From: an uncultured Clostridia bacterium
GTDB lineage: Bacteria > Bacillota > Clostridia > Oscillospirales > Oscillospiraceae
Length of the DNA: 64,000 nt
Direction of reading: 5' to 3'
Assembly: GCA_947170435.1 (NCBI GenBank)
Contig: CAMVTO010000009.1
Location: forward strand, 1 to 64,000
Positions 7,330 to 15,492 of the stretch are shown here, in pieces. A program made the translations under genes and the position numbers. Numbering within the stretch: position 1 is the first letter of the stretch; the number at the start of each line of letters is the position of its first letter. The notes below the pieces were generated by a model that saw nothing but the letters and a program-made list of their open reading frames with translations, was not told the origin of the DNA and ran no database searches.

Positions 7330-8877
7330 TTACATCCAAATGGCAAACAACCGCAGGAACAGCTCCACCGCACGGCGGTACCAGCTGCGCTTGCCCCACT
7401 CCTCCAATGTGACCGGGTGACTCTTGTCGATGATGTCATCCATGTCCTCCAGCAGTTCCTCCACGGCAGGACAGCCATAGAGCAGCACACCGTCCTCGTT
7501 GTGCAACTCAAAACTGCGATAATCCATGTTCACCGAGCCGACAAAGGCTACCTCGCGGTCGACCATCACGGTCTTCTGGTGCAGGAAGCCCGGCGTGTAG
7601 CGATAGACCTTGACGCCGTGCTCCAACAGTGTGCCGATGTGGGAATCCGCCACCAGATCCGTGAAGTGATGGTCGGGAATTTCCGGCAGCATCAGCCGCA
7701 CGTCCACCCCGCCGTCACCCGCGATATACAGCGCGCGCAGCACCGTGTCATCCGGGATAAAGTAGGGCGTCGTAATATACAGAAAGCGCTTCGCGCCCGC
7801 GATGAGCTGCAAGAACGTATCCTCGGCGGGATTGTCCGGATTGTTCTGCGGCCCGTCAGTGAACGGCTGGCACAGGCCCTCGGCGCGGATGTCGCCGTGG
7901 GGCCGATAGTAGTCCCGCTCGTGGTGGGGCTGTGCGCCGAGGAAGCGCAGCATGCCAAGAAACGCCGATGTCAGTCCCCACGCGCCATCGCCCTCGAGGC
8001 GGATACCGCTGTCCTTCCAGTAGCCGAAGCGGACGATCAGGTTCGCGTACTCATCGCCCACGTTCACACCGCCGGTGTAGGCGATATCGCCGTCGATGCA
8101 GGCGATCTTGCGATGGTCGCGGTAGTTGAAGTAGAGCCGGTTTACATAGCGTTGCACGGGGTTGAAGACGTATACCTCGATGCCGGCTCTGCGCAGCGCG
8201 TCGATGGTCTCGCCGCGAAAGCGCTTGATGTTGCCAAAATCGTCAAAGATGATCTTGACCTCCACCCCGGCGCTTGCCTTGTCACGGAGAATCGCGTTGA
8301 GGCGGTTCCAGACCTCACCCTCAGCGAGAATAAAATACTCGAGGAAGATGAAGCGCTCCGCTCTCTGGCAAGCGTCGATCACGCTGTCGAGAAACGCCTT
8401 GCCCTCCGGCAAATACTCTATATGGGTGTTCTGATACACCGGAAAACCGCGGCGGTGCAGGCTCTTCGCAAGCCGCGCCCACTCGGGCGAGGAGCGCGCG
8501 AGACGGTCGAGGTTCAGTTCACCGCGCACACGGACGCTCTCCGGCTCGTCCTCCGCACGGGAGATGTGCCGCCGCAGGCGCTTGCGCTGCGCGTCGCCGC
8601 TCCAGAGCAGGTAGAGGATAAAGCCCGTCACCGGCACAGTCAGGATCAGCATGATCCAGGTAAGCTTGTACATCGCGTCGCCGTGGCTGCTGTAGATGCT
8701 CACTGCCGCCACAAGGCCCGCCGCCTGCAGAATAGCAAAGACGATAGCGGCACGCTGCTCCAGCAGATAGGCAAGCAGCACCACCACGGCGACTTGCAGC
8801 GCGAGCAGCACCGCGACCAGCGTGATGCGCAGCGCCGCGGCGATGCGGCGCTCTCCCCGTTGCTGCAATCCTCTCAT
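7330..8877 (-). CDS. cls: Cardiolipin synthase (phospholipase D family)
   Basis: Makes cardiolipin from two phosphatidylglycerols at the membrane. The 515-residue chain has two N-terminal membrane helices (about residues 17-40 and 70-92), then two phospholipase-D catalytic motifs: first with HRK (YRDHRKIACIDGDIAYTGG), second HQK (FLHQKTVMVDREVAFVGS), both followed by the expected G-S/G-G and N. Length is usual for the family. A ribosome site AAGGAG overlaps the end of pncB 15 bp upstream, so the two genes form an operon. No metabolic link between the two is obvious. Confidence 0.95.
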   Translation of the reverse strand: MRGLQQRGERRIAAALRITLVAVLLALQVAVVVLLAYLLEQRAAIVFAILQAAGLVAAVSIYSSHGDAMYKLTWIMLILTVPVTGFILYLLWSGDAQRKRLRRHISRAEDEPESVRVRGELNLDRLARSSPEWARLAKSLHRRGFPVYQNTHIEYLPEGKAFLDSVIDACQRAERFIFLEYFILAEGEVWNRLNAILRDKASAGVEVKIIFDDFGNIKRFRGETIDALRRAGIEVYVFNPVQRYVNRLYFNYRDHRKIACIDGDIAYTGGVNVGDEYANLIVRFGYWKDSGIRLEGDGAWGLTSAFLGMLRFLGAQPHHERDYYRPHGDIRAEGLCQPFTDGPQNNPDNPAEDTFLQLIAGAKRFLYITTPYFIPDDTVLRALYIAGDGGVDVRLMLPEIPDHHFTDLVADSHIGTLLEHGVKVYRYTPGFLHQKTVMVDREVAFVGSVNMDYRSFELHNEDGVLLYGCPAVEELLEDMDDIIDKSHPVTLEEWGKRSWYRRAVELFLRLFAIWM

Positions 8878-8892
8878 GCCCCGTTCGTCTCC

Positions 8893-10350
8893 TTACTCAG
8901 TTTTGCCGCTCTCGTGCAGCAGCTTCTGGCGGATGTCATAGAGCTTCTGCGAAAGATCGACGTAATAGGTCTGCGGATTTTCAAAGCGCTTATACTCATC
9001 CCAGAGAGTATCCACCTGCTCGGCACAATACTGCTTCAGCTCGTCGAGGCTGGGGCGCTCGTAGACCAGCTTGCCGCCCTGATAAATCGGCACCATCAGT
9101 TCCTTGGCCCGGAAGTTGTACACGGGCTTGCGCTTCCATGTGGCCTCCGGGTCGAAGATCTCCAGCACGCCGGAGTCGTCCACAGTCTCATCGTGGACGG
9201 CGAGGTAGTCCGCAATCGCCTTGCCGCTCTCGCGATCATAGAAACGGAACAGCTTCTTGAAATGCGGTACGGTGATCTTGCCCACGTTCTCGCTGATCTT
9301 GATCTTCGGCGTCACGGTTCCGTTCTCATCCTCCACAGCCACGAGCTTGTAGACGCCGCCGAACACCGGCTCGCTCTTGGCGGTGATGAGCCGCTCACCC
9401 ACGCCGAAAGCGTCAATCTTCGCGTCCTGGTTCCACAGATCTCGGATCAGATACTCGTCGAGCGAGTTGGACACGGTGATCTTGCAGCTCTCCCAGCCGG
9501 CCTCGTCCAGCATCTTGCGCGCCTCGCGCGTGAGGTAGGCGATGTCACCGGAGTCGAGGCGGATGCCGCACTTGGTGATACCCTTGGGCTTCAAGACCTC
9601 ATTAAACACACGAATGGCGTTGGGGATGCCGGATTTGAGCGTGTTGTAAGTGTCCACCAGCAGCGTCGCGTTGGTGGGATACAGCTCGCAGTAAGTCTTG
9701 AACGCCTCGTACTCGCTGTCGAACATCTGCACCCACGCGTGCGCCATCGTGCCGAGTGCCGGCGTGCCGTAGAGCTGGTCGGAGATCGTGCAGGCGGTGC
9801 CGACGCAGCCCGCCATATAGGCGGCGCGCGCACCGTCGATGGCGGCGGCGCTGCCCTGCGCACGGCGGGAACCGAACTCCATCACCGCCTTACCGCGGGC
9901 TGCGCGGACGATACGGTTCGCTTTGGTGGCGACGAGGCACTGGTGGTTGAGCGTCAGCAGCGTGAAGGTCTCGATGAGCTGCGCCTCGATGGCGCGGGCG
10001 CGAACGGTGACCAGCGGCTCGCGCGGGAACACGGGCGTCCCCTCCGGGATTGCCCAGATGTCGCCGGTGAATTTGAAGTCCCGCAGGTACTCCAGAAACT
10101 CCTCGCTGAAGAGCTTGCGCGAGCGCAGGTAGTCGATGTCCTCGGCGGTGAAGTGCAGATCCTCAATATAGTCGATCAGCTGCTCCAGTCCCGCCGCGAT
10201 GGCGAAGCCACCCTTGTCGGGCACGGAGCGGAAAAACGCATCGAAGTAGGTGATCTTGTCCGCAAACCCGCACTGGAAGTAACCGTTGCCCATGGTCAGC
10301 TCGTAAAAGTCGCAGAGCATGGTCATGTTCAGCTTTCTGTCCGTTCTCAT
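8893..10350 (-). CDS. pncB: Nicotinate phosphoribosyltransferase
   Basis: First step of the Preiss-Handler NAD salvage route: nicotinate + PRPP (+ATP) to nicotinate mononucleotide. About 485 residues, with family features such as MTMLCDFYELTMGNGYF at the N-terminus, FGSRRAQG and the phosphate-binding GIRLDSGDIAYLT. The ORF track starts at 10377, but the ATG at 10350 is preceded by AGAAAGG and fits the family N-terminus better. It has its own promoter (10400-10428) and leads the pncB-cls operon. Confidence 0.95.
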   Translation of the reverse strand: MRTDRKLNMTMLCDFYELTMGNGYFQCGFADKITYFDAFFRSVPDKGGFAIAAGLEQLIDYIEDLHFTAEDIDYLRSRKLFSEEFLEYLRDFKFTGDIWAIPEGTPVFPREPLVTVRARAIEAQLIETFTLLTLNHQCLVATKANRIVRAARGKAVMEFGSRRAQGSAAAIDGARAAYMAGCVGTACTISDQLYGTPALGTMAHAWVQMFDSEYEAFKTYCELYPTNATLLVDTYNTLKSGIPNAIRVFNEVLKPKGITKCGIRLDSGDIAYLTREARKMLDEAGWESCKITVSNSLDEYLIRDLWNQDAKIDAFGVGERLITAKSEPVFGGVYKLVAVEDENGTVTPKIKISENVGKITVPHFKKLFRFYDRESGKAIADYLAVHDETVDDSGVLEIFDPEATWKRKPVYNFRAKELMVPIYQGGKLVYERPSLDELKQYCAEQVDTLWDEYKRFENPQTYYVDLSQKLYDIRQKLLHESGKTE

Positions 10351-10399
10351 GGCAAAGCCTTTCTTGTTTTCCGGCATGATCCATGCCTGTACTGCCTCG

Positions 10400-10428
10400 A
10401 TTATAGCCGTTTATCATCCATAAAGCAA
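10400..10428 (-). promoter_or_regulatory. Promoter of pncB-cls
   Basis: Minus strand TTGCTT (10423-10428), 17 bp, TATAAT (10400-10405). Confidence 0.6.
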
Positions 10429-10450
10429 GTGCTTTCGCCGCTTTTCCCGC

Positions 10451-10479
10451 TTGACTTCCCGAGCGCCGTAACCTATCAT
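10451..10479 (+). promoter_or_regulatory. Promoter of degV-dinB
   Basis: TTGACT (10451-10456), 17 bp, TATCAT (10474-10479), 38 bp before the DegV start and divergent from the pncB promoter. Confidence 0.55.
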
Positions 10480-10517
10480 AAAGGCAATGCGGATTCACTG
10501 TGAAAGGAGACTGCTTT

Positions 10518-11396
10518 ATGTCATTTTCCGTCATTACCGATACCTCCGCCAATCTGCCGAACCATCTGCTGCGCGAGAAGGATATCTCCGTGCTCCCCTT
10601 CTCCTACTTCATGAACGGCAAGGAGTATATCGACCTCGAGGGTCAGGAGTTCGACGCGGTAAGCTTTTTCTCCGCCATGCGTGTCGGCGTCAGCGTGACC
10701 ACCTCCCAGATCCCGCCCCAGCGGTACACCGACTGCTTTGAGCCGCTGCTCAAGGCGGGGCAGGACATTCTGTTCGTCAGCATGTCGTCGGGCATCAGCG
10801 GCTCGTTCCAATCCTCGCTGATTGCGGCAAAAGAGCTGATGGAAGCCTATCCCGAACGCAAGATCCGCTGCATGGACTCCGGCACCGCGTCGCTTGGCGA
10901 GGGCATACAGGCGCTGCGCGCCGCGGAGCTGCGCGATGAGGGCAAAACGCTGGACGAGGCAGCGGACATCCTCGAAAAAGAGCGCTACAACGTCTGCTCC
11001 ATCTTCACAGTGGGCGATTTGCAATATCTGCGCGCCACCGGGCGACTGTCCGGCATGGGCGCACTGCTTGGCACGATGCTCAACATCAAGCCCGTGCTCA
11101 AGGGTGACGAGACCTTCCACATCGTGCTTGCGGGCAAGGTGCGCGGCCGCCGTCAGGTCATTGAAAACCTCGCCGCGCGCTATGACAAGTACGCCGTGGC
11201 ACCGGAGCAGCAGCTTGTCGGCGTCGCTCACTGCGACTGCCGCGCCGACGCGGACTACCTCATCAAGCTGCTGCGCCGCAACCGCCCGCCCAAGGACGTG
11301 CTGCTGGTAGACTATGAGCCGGTGACCGGCTCCCACCTTGGCCCCAACTCGCTGGCGCTGTTCTTCCGCGGCGACGATCAGGTGCGCACGCGGTGA
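10518..11396 (+). CDS. DegV family fatty-acid-binding protein
   Basis: DegV/FakB family proteins bind a fatty acid and present it to a kinase for entry into phospholipid synthesis. The 292-residue protein begins with SVITDTSANLP, the family N-terminal signature, and carries the ligand-binding SSGISGSFQSS and GRLSGMGALLGTMLNIKPVL stretches. The start is the ATG at 10518 after AAAGGAG; the track's GTG at 10500 lies before this ribosome site. The stop overlaps the GTG of dinB. No FakA kinase is in the window. Confidence 0.92.
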   Translation: MSFSVITDTSANLPNHLLREKDISVLPFSYFMNGKEYIDLEGQEFDAVSFFSAMRVGVSVTTSQIPPQRYTDCFEPLLKAGQDILFVSMSSGISGSFQSSLIAAKELMEAYPERKIRCMDSGTASLGEGIQALRAAELRDEGKTLDEAADILEKERYNVCSIFTVGDLQYLRATGRLSGMGALLGTMLNIKPVLKGDETFHIVLAGKVRGRRQVIENLAARYDKYAVAPEQQLVGVAHCDCRADADYLIKLLRRNRPPKDVLLVDYEPVTGSHLGPNSLALFFRGDDQVRTR

Positions 11397-12607
11397 GCCG
11401 CGTTATCTTCCACTGCGACCTGAACAGCTTCTACGCCAGCGTCGAGCTGCTCTCCCGGCCTGAATTGAAAAGCCTGCCCGTGGCGGTCTGCGGCGATCCC
11501 GAATCCCGCCATGGCGTCATCCTCGCCAAGAACGACCCGGCGAAGAAATACGGCGTCAAAACCGCAGAAACCATCTGGCAGGCGAAGCGCAAATGCCCGG
11601 ATCTTATATTATTGCCGCCGCACCACGGGCTTTACTCCGAATTCTCCAAAAAGGTCAATGCCATCTATTACGATTATACCGATCTCATCGAGCCGTTCGG
11701 CATTGACGAGAGCTGGCTGGACGTGACCGGTTCGCTGCACCTCTTTGGCGGCGACGAAAAGGCGCTGGCGAACACGATCCGGGAGCGGGTCAAACGCGAG
11801 TTGGGTCTGACCATCTCCGTAGGCGTATCGTTCAACAAGGTGTTTGCAAAGCTCGGCAGCGACTATAAAAAGCCCGACGCCACCACTGTCATTCCGCCGG
11901 AGGGCTGGCAGGAGATCGTCTGGCCGCTGAGCGTGGGCGATCTGCTGTTCGTCGGCCGCGCGGCAAGCGAGGTATTGGGAAAATACGGTGTGCGCACCAT
12001 CGGCGACCTCGCGGCATGCAAGGCCGAGATGCTCGAAACCCTCATGGGCAAGCTGGGCGTGCAGCTCCACCGCTATGCCAACGGGCTGGACGATTCTCCC
12101 GTGCGCGCGGCGGGCGACCGCGAGCCGGTAAAGTCCGTCGGCAACTCGACCACCTTCCCGCGCGACCTGACGAAGTGGGATGAGCTGAAAACCGGCATTT
12201 CCCTGCTCAGCGACTCCGTTGCCATGCGCCTTCGCAAGCACGGACTCTACTGCGGCGGCGTGGCAGTGGGCGTCAAGGACGCGAACTTCAAAACCGTCTC
12301 GCGCCAGCGGATGCTGCCCCACTCCACGCACCTGATGCGTGAGATCAACGACGCGGCACTGGAACTGCTGAAAGAGGCCTGGAAGGCGCCCACGCCGGTG
12401 CGGCTGCTGTCGGTGACGGCGCTGCACATCACCGACCGGCAGGAGACTTACGAGCAGCTGGATCTGCTGAGCGCGGACAGCGGCACACAGGAAAAACAGG
12501 AGGCCGTGGAGGGCGCGATGGCAAAAATCCGCGCCAAATACGGCAAGAGCGCCATCAACTACGCTACCCCGGAACAGGGTATCGGCAAAATCACCCACGG
12601 TGATTAA
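11393..12607 (+). CDS. dinB: DNA polymerase IV (Y-family)
   Basis: Error-prone translesion DNA polymerase of 404 residues. Catalytic carboxylates are visible: HCDLNSFYASVE near the N-terminus (first Asp) and FGIDESWLDV (Asp-Glu pair). A thumb/helix-hairpin-helix region and the little-finger domain follow. Near the C-terminus EQLDLLS resembles the beta-clamp binding motif QLxLF. It starts with GTG overlapping the degV stop (GTGA), so translation is coupled. No LexA box was recognised upstream of the pair. Confidence 0.95.
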   Translation: MSRVIFHCDLNSFYASVELLSRPELKSLPVAVCGDPESRHGVILAKNDPAKKYGVKTAETIWQAKRKCPDLILLPPHHGLYSEFSKKVNAIYYDYTDLIEPFGIDESWLDVTGSLHLFGGDEKALANTIRERVKRELGLTISVGVSFNKVFAKLGSDYKKPDATTVIPPEGWQEIVWPLSVGDLLFVGRAASEVLGKYGVRTIGDLAACKAEMLETLMGKLGVQLHRYANGLDDSPVRAAGDREPVKSVGNSTTFPRDLTKWDELKTGISLLSDSVAMRLRKHGLYCGGVAVGVKDANFKTVSRQRMLPHSTHLMREINDAALELLKEAWKAPTPVRLLSVTALHITDRQETYEQLDLLSADSGTQEKQEAVEGAMAKIRAKYGKSAINYATPEQGIGKITHGD

Positions 12608-12636
12608 ATTTTTTCGTGAAAATCGTAGAATTTTGC

Positions 12637-12665
12637 TTGACAATCCCAAATCGCACCAGTATAAT
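12637..12665 (+). promoter_or_regulatory. Strong consensus promoter of the rplU operon
   Basis: Exact TTGACA (12637-12642), 17 bp, exact TATAAT (12660-12665), as expected for a ribosomal protein operon. Confidence 0.85.
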
Positions 12666-12671
12666 GGCAAG

Positions 12672-12745
12672 GCCGCTTTGAATGGGTTGAAAGCGTCAGT
12701 TCATCTGACCACCCCCGACAGCGAGTCCGTAATTAAGGAAAGAGG
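12672..12745 (+). ncRNA. Candidate L21 (rplU) leader RNA
   Basis: The transcript leader between the promoter and the rplU ribosome site is about 75 nt and can form two adjacent hairpins: CGCTTT/AAAGCG (12674-12695) and GTCAG/CTGAC (12695-12709). Firmicutes often carry an L21 leader motif at this place, thought to allow feedback control. The match to the known leader family is inference from position and fold only. Confidence 0.45.
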
Positions 12746-12756
12746 TGCAACACCAA

Positions 12757-13068
12757 ATGCAGGCTATCATCGTTACCGGCGGTAAGCAGTATAACGTCTC
12801 TGAGGGCGATACGCTGTTTATCGAGAAGCTGCCCGTCGAGGCGGGCGACGACGTCACGTTCGATCAGGTCCTCGCCATTGTTGACGGCGAGAACAGCAAG
12901 ATCGGCGCTCCCACCGTTGCGGGCGCGAGCGTTTCCGCCAAGGTCGTCAAGAACGGTAAGGGCAAGAAGATCCGCGTCTTCAAGTATCTCCCCAAGAAGG
13001 GTTACCGCAAACGCCAGGGTCATCGCCAGCCCTACACCAAGGTTGAGATCGGCAAGATCAGCGTCTGA
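12757..13068 (+). CDS. rplU: 50S ribosomal protein L21
   Basis: Large-subunit ribosomal protein, 103 residues. It has the L21 start [13 protein letters not shown] and the basic tail with [15 protein letters not shown]. The start is the ATG at 12757 after an AGAGGTG ribosome site; the upstream GTG at 12745 lies inside that site. It leads the conserved rplU-prp-rpmA operon and its stop overlaps the prp start as TGATG. Confidence 0.98.
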   Translation: MQAIIVTGGKQYNVSEGDTLFIEKLPVEAGDDVTFDQVLAIVDGENSKIGAPTVAGASVSAKVVKNGKGKKIRVFKYLPKKGYRKRQGHRQPYTKVEIGKISV

Positions 13069-13397
13069 TGACAACGGTCACGTTCTTCACCGAAGGATCG
13101 CGCATCACGGGTTTTGACGTCAAGGGTCACAGCGGCTATGCGGAGGCGGGAGCGGACATTGTCTGTGCCGCCATCACCAGCGCCGTGCGTTTGACGGAAG
13201 CCACCATCAACGACATTTTCGGTCTCGCCGCAAACGTCAAGGTGCGCGAAAAGTCCGGCTCCATCTCACTCCGTCTCCCCGGCGGACTCTCCGATCGGGA
13301 CGAGCATGCGGTACAGGGTCTCCTGTCCGGTTTGATGCTCTATTTCTCGGAAGTGCATGACGAGTATCCGGACAACATCGAAGTTCTGGAAGCGTAA
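13068..13397 (+). CDS. prp: Ribosomal-processing cysteine protease Prp
   Basis: Cysteine protease (YsxB/Prp family, 109 residues) that trims the N-terminal extension of ribosomal protein L27 in Firmicutes. The catalytic His and Cys are in GHSGYAEAGADIVCAAIT (about H21 and C33). Its position between rplU and rpmA is the family's conserved location, and the L27 encoded next has the matching cleavage site. It overlaps the rplU stop by one base. Confidence 0.96.
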   Translation: MTTVTFFTEGSRITGFDVKGHSGYAEAGADIVCAAITSAVRLTEATINDIFGLAANVKVREKSGSISLRLPGGLSDRDEHAVQGLLSGLMLYFSEVHDEYPDNIEVLEA

Positions 13398-13433
13398 GGC
13401 TTCTGCATTCTACAGAAAGGATGGCACCTAACT

Positions 13434-13718
13434 ATGCTGAACATCGGTCTTCAGTTCTTCGCTCATAAAAAAGGTATGGGCTCGACCAAGAACGGCCGCG
13501 ATTCCAAGTCCAAGCGCCTTGGCCTCAAGCGCGCCGACGGTCAGTACGTCCTCGCGGGCAACATTCTCGTTCGCCAGCGCGGCACCCGCATCCATCCCGG
13601 CGTCAACGTCGGCATCGGTTCCGACGATACTCTGTACGCCAAGGAGAGCGGCGTGCTCCGTTTCGAGCGTCTCGGCAAGGATCGCAAGCAGGCTTGCGTG
13701 TATCCCACCGAGGAGTAA
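13434..13718 (+). CDS. rpmA: 50S ribosomal protein L27 with cleavable N-terminal extension
   Basis: L27 lies near the peptidyl-transferase centre; its mature N-terminus reaches the tRNA ends. The 94-residue precursor begins [14 protein letters not shown], which holds the Firmicute cleavage motif: Prp is expected to cut after LQFF to leave AHKKG. The core [15 protein letters not shown] and [11 protein letters not shown] are typical. It is the last gene of the operon, followed by a terminator. Confidence 0.98.
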   Translation: MLNIGLQFFAHKKGMGSTKNGRDSKSKRLGLKRADGQYVLAGNILVRQRGTRIHPGVNVGIGSDDTLYAKESGVLRFERLGKDRKQACVYPTEE

Positions 13719-13735
13719 TTCATCACCGGAAAAAG

Positions 13736-13761
13736 GAGACAGCGAAAGCTGTCTCTTTTTT
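13736..13761 (+). terminator. Intrinsic terminator of rplU-prp-rpmA
   Basis: 8-bp stem GAGACAGC / GCTGTCTC with GAAA loop followed by TTTTTT. Confidence 0.9.
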
Positions 13762-13768
13762 GTTTTCC

Positions 13769-13797
13769 TTGACGCAGATCACAAAAACGGGTAAACT
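13769..13797 (+). promoter_or_regulatory. Promoter of obg
   Basis: TTGACG (13769-13774), 17 bp, TAAACT (13792-13797), directly after the rpmA terminator. Confidence 0.55.
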
Positions 13798-13831
13798 AAT
13801 ATGGAAAAAATATCCCCACGGAGGTATCCCC

Positions 13832-15112
13832 ATGGCAGCAGGATTTGTAGACACCGCGCGCATCAGCGTCCACGCGGGCAAGGGCGGCAACGGCGCCGTT
13901 GCGTTTCACCGCGAAAAGTACGTCGCAGCAGGCGGCCCGGACGGCGGTGACGGCGGCGCGGGCGGCAATATTGTGTTACAGGTAGACGACAATATGTCCA
14001 CGCTGATGGACTTCCGCTACAAGCGCAAATACGTCGCAGAAAACGGCGTGGACGGTCAGGGTGCGCGGCGCAACGGCCGCGCGGGCAAGCCGCTCATCAT
14101 CCGTGTACCACGCGGCACGCTGGTGCGCGACGCGGAGACAAAGGAGATCATCAAGGACATGTCCGACGGCGAGCCATATGTACTCTGCAAAGGCGGACGC
14201 GGCGGATGGGGCAACGCCCACTTCGCGACGCCGACGCGGCAGGTGCCGCGCTTCGCGAAAGCCGGTCTTGAGGGCGAAAGCCACGACGTGATCCTCGAAC
14301 TGAAGCTGCTCGCGGACGTGGGGCTGATCGGCTTCCCGAACGTCGGCAAGTCCACGCTGCTCTCCGTTGTTTCCAAGGCGCAGCCCAAGATCGCGAATTA
14401 CCACTTCACCACGCTCTTTCCCAATCTTGGCGTGGTCTACGTCGATGAGGAAACCAGCTTCGTGATGGCGGATATCCCCGGCATCATCGAGGGCGCCAGC
14501 GAGGGCGCAGGACTCGGTCACGACTTCCTGCGCCATATCGACCGCTGCCGTTTGCTCGTCCATGTGGTGGATGTGTCGGGCAGCGAGGGCCGCGACCCCG
14601 TCGCGGACTTCGACGCCATCAACGCGGAGCTGCAAAACTGGTCTCCTGAGCTTGCCAAGCGCCCGCAGATCGTGGTGGCGAACAAGACGGACATCATGGC
14701 GGACGACAGCCTGCTCATCGCGTTGCGGGAGCATGTGGAGCCGCTGGGTTTCCCTATCTTTCCCCTCTCCGCCGCGAGCCACACGGGCACGCGGGAGCTG
14801 GTGTTCAAGGTTGCGGAGAAGCTCGCGGAGCTGCCGCCGGTGACCGTTTATGAACCGGAGTACGTCCCGCGCCCGCCGGTTGTTGACGCGGACGAGCCGC
14901 TGGAGATCGAGGTTGAGGACGGCGTGTGGTACGTCGCGGGCAAGTGGCTGGAGCGTCTGATGGCGAACGTCAACTTCTCCGACTACGAAAGCCGCATGTT
15001 CTTCGACAAGGCGCTGCGCGAAAACGGCGTGTTTGCCCAGCTGGAAGCGCGCGGGATTCAGGATGGCGACACCGTCGATCTCTACGGCTTGCAATTTGAG
15101 TATCAGCGGTAG
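13832..15112 (+). CDS. obg: Obg/CgtA ribosome-associated GTPase
   Basis: Essential GTPase in 50S ribosome maturation; in sporulating Firmicutes also linked to stress response and sporulation onset. The 426-residue protein has the glycine-rich Obg domain (residues 1-158, GKGGNGAVAFHREK), the G domain with GFPNVGKSTLLS (G1), DIPGIIEGASEG (G3) and VANKTD (G4), and a C-terminal OCT domain. The track's ORF begins far upstream; the ATG at 13832 follows GGAGG and gives the standard N-terminus. Confidence 0.97.
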   Translation: MAAGFVDTARISVHAGKGGNGAVAFHREKYVAAGGPDGGDGGAGGNIVLQVDDNMSTLMDFRYKRKYVAENGVDGQGARRNGRAGKPLIIRVPRGTLVRDAETKEIIKDMSDGEPYVLCKGGRGGWGNAHFATPTRQVPRFAKAGLEGESHDVILELKLLADVGLIGFPNVGKSTLLSVVSKAQPKIANYHFTTLFPNLGVVYVDEETSFVMADIPGIIEGASEGAGLGHDFLRHIDRCRLLVHVVDVSGSEGRDPVADFDAINAELQNWSPELAKRPQIVVANKTDIMADDSLLIALREHVEPLGFPIFPLSAASHTGTRELVFKVAEKLAELPPVTVYEPEYVPRPPVVDADEPLEIEVEDGVWYVAGKWLERLMANVNFSDYESRMFFDKALRENGVFAQLEARGIQDGDTVDLYGLQFEYQR

Positions 15113-15155
15113 TATAATCATTACGAAAAATTAATTTGCAAAGGAGGTTTTGACC

Positions 15156-15329
15156 ATGACTGACAACGAACTGCGCGCCCACGACCTCGCGGTGGTCTTT
15201 ACCCGCAATCTGCATCTGGACTTAAGCAATCAGGTGGACTCCAGCACGCTGGAATTTCTCTGCGAGCGTTTCCTCACGGACTATGAGTCCTCCTACGAGT
15301 ATTTCAAGTCCCATATCAACAACGGCTGA
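15156..15329 (+). CDS. Small hypothetical protein (57 aa)
   Basis: Not in the ORF track because of its length. An ATG at 15156 follows a near-perfect AAAGGAGGT ribosome site 9 bp upstream and opens 57 codons ending TGA at 15327-15329. The product begins MTDNELRAHDLAVVFTRN, is acidic (many Asp/Glu), has no membrane segment and looks helical. It lies 43 bp after obg and may be co-transcribed with it. I do not recognise a family; a few short Clostridia proteins have a similar LRAHDLA start, but I cannot confirm homology. Confidence 0.7.
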   Translation: MTDNELRAHDLAVVFTRNLHLDLSNQVDSSTLEFLCERFLTDYESSYEYFKSHINNG

Positions 15330-15454
15330 AACCGCGAAAGGCGGATTGGCGATCTTCGTACCGGCGAGCATCTTTGAGATGGCGCTCTTCGCGCTGTACA
15401 TCGCGAAAACCGATGGGATGGCGATCTCGTCCTCAAAGTCAATAGATTGCAAAA
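15330..15454. other. Unassigned 125-bp segment with small ORFs on both strands
   Basis: Between the 57-aa gene and the spoIVA terminator. Both strands stay open (plus 15283-15465, minus 15222-15452), but neither ORF has a ribosome site and the minus one would need a TTG start. It could be a decayed gene or part of a transcript tail. Nothing else is visible. Confidence 0.3.
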
Positions 15455-15485
15455 CGTCCCGATGACGGTTACCGTCACCGGGACG
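15451..15485 (-). terminator. Terminator of the sipL-spoIVA operon
   Basis: Long stem CGTCCCG-(G)TGACGG / CCGTCA-CGGGACG (15455-15485) followed on the minus strand by TTTTG, directly after the spoIVA stop. Confidence 0.75.
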
Positions 15486-15492
15486 ATTCTTG

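Noticed and set aside
7300-10503. 1067-aa plus-strand ORF
   Set aside because: Antisense of both cls and pncB; spans two well-supported genes and a promoter.
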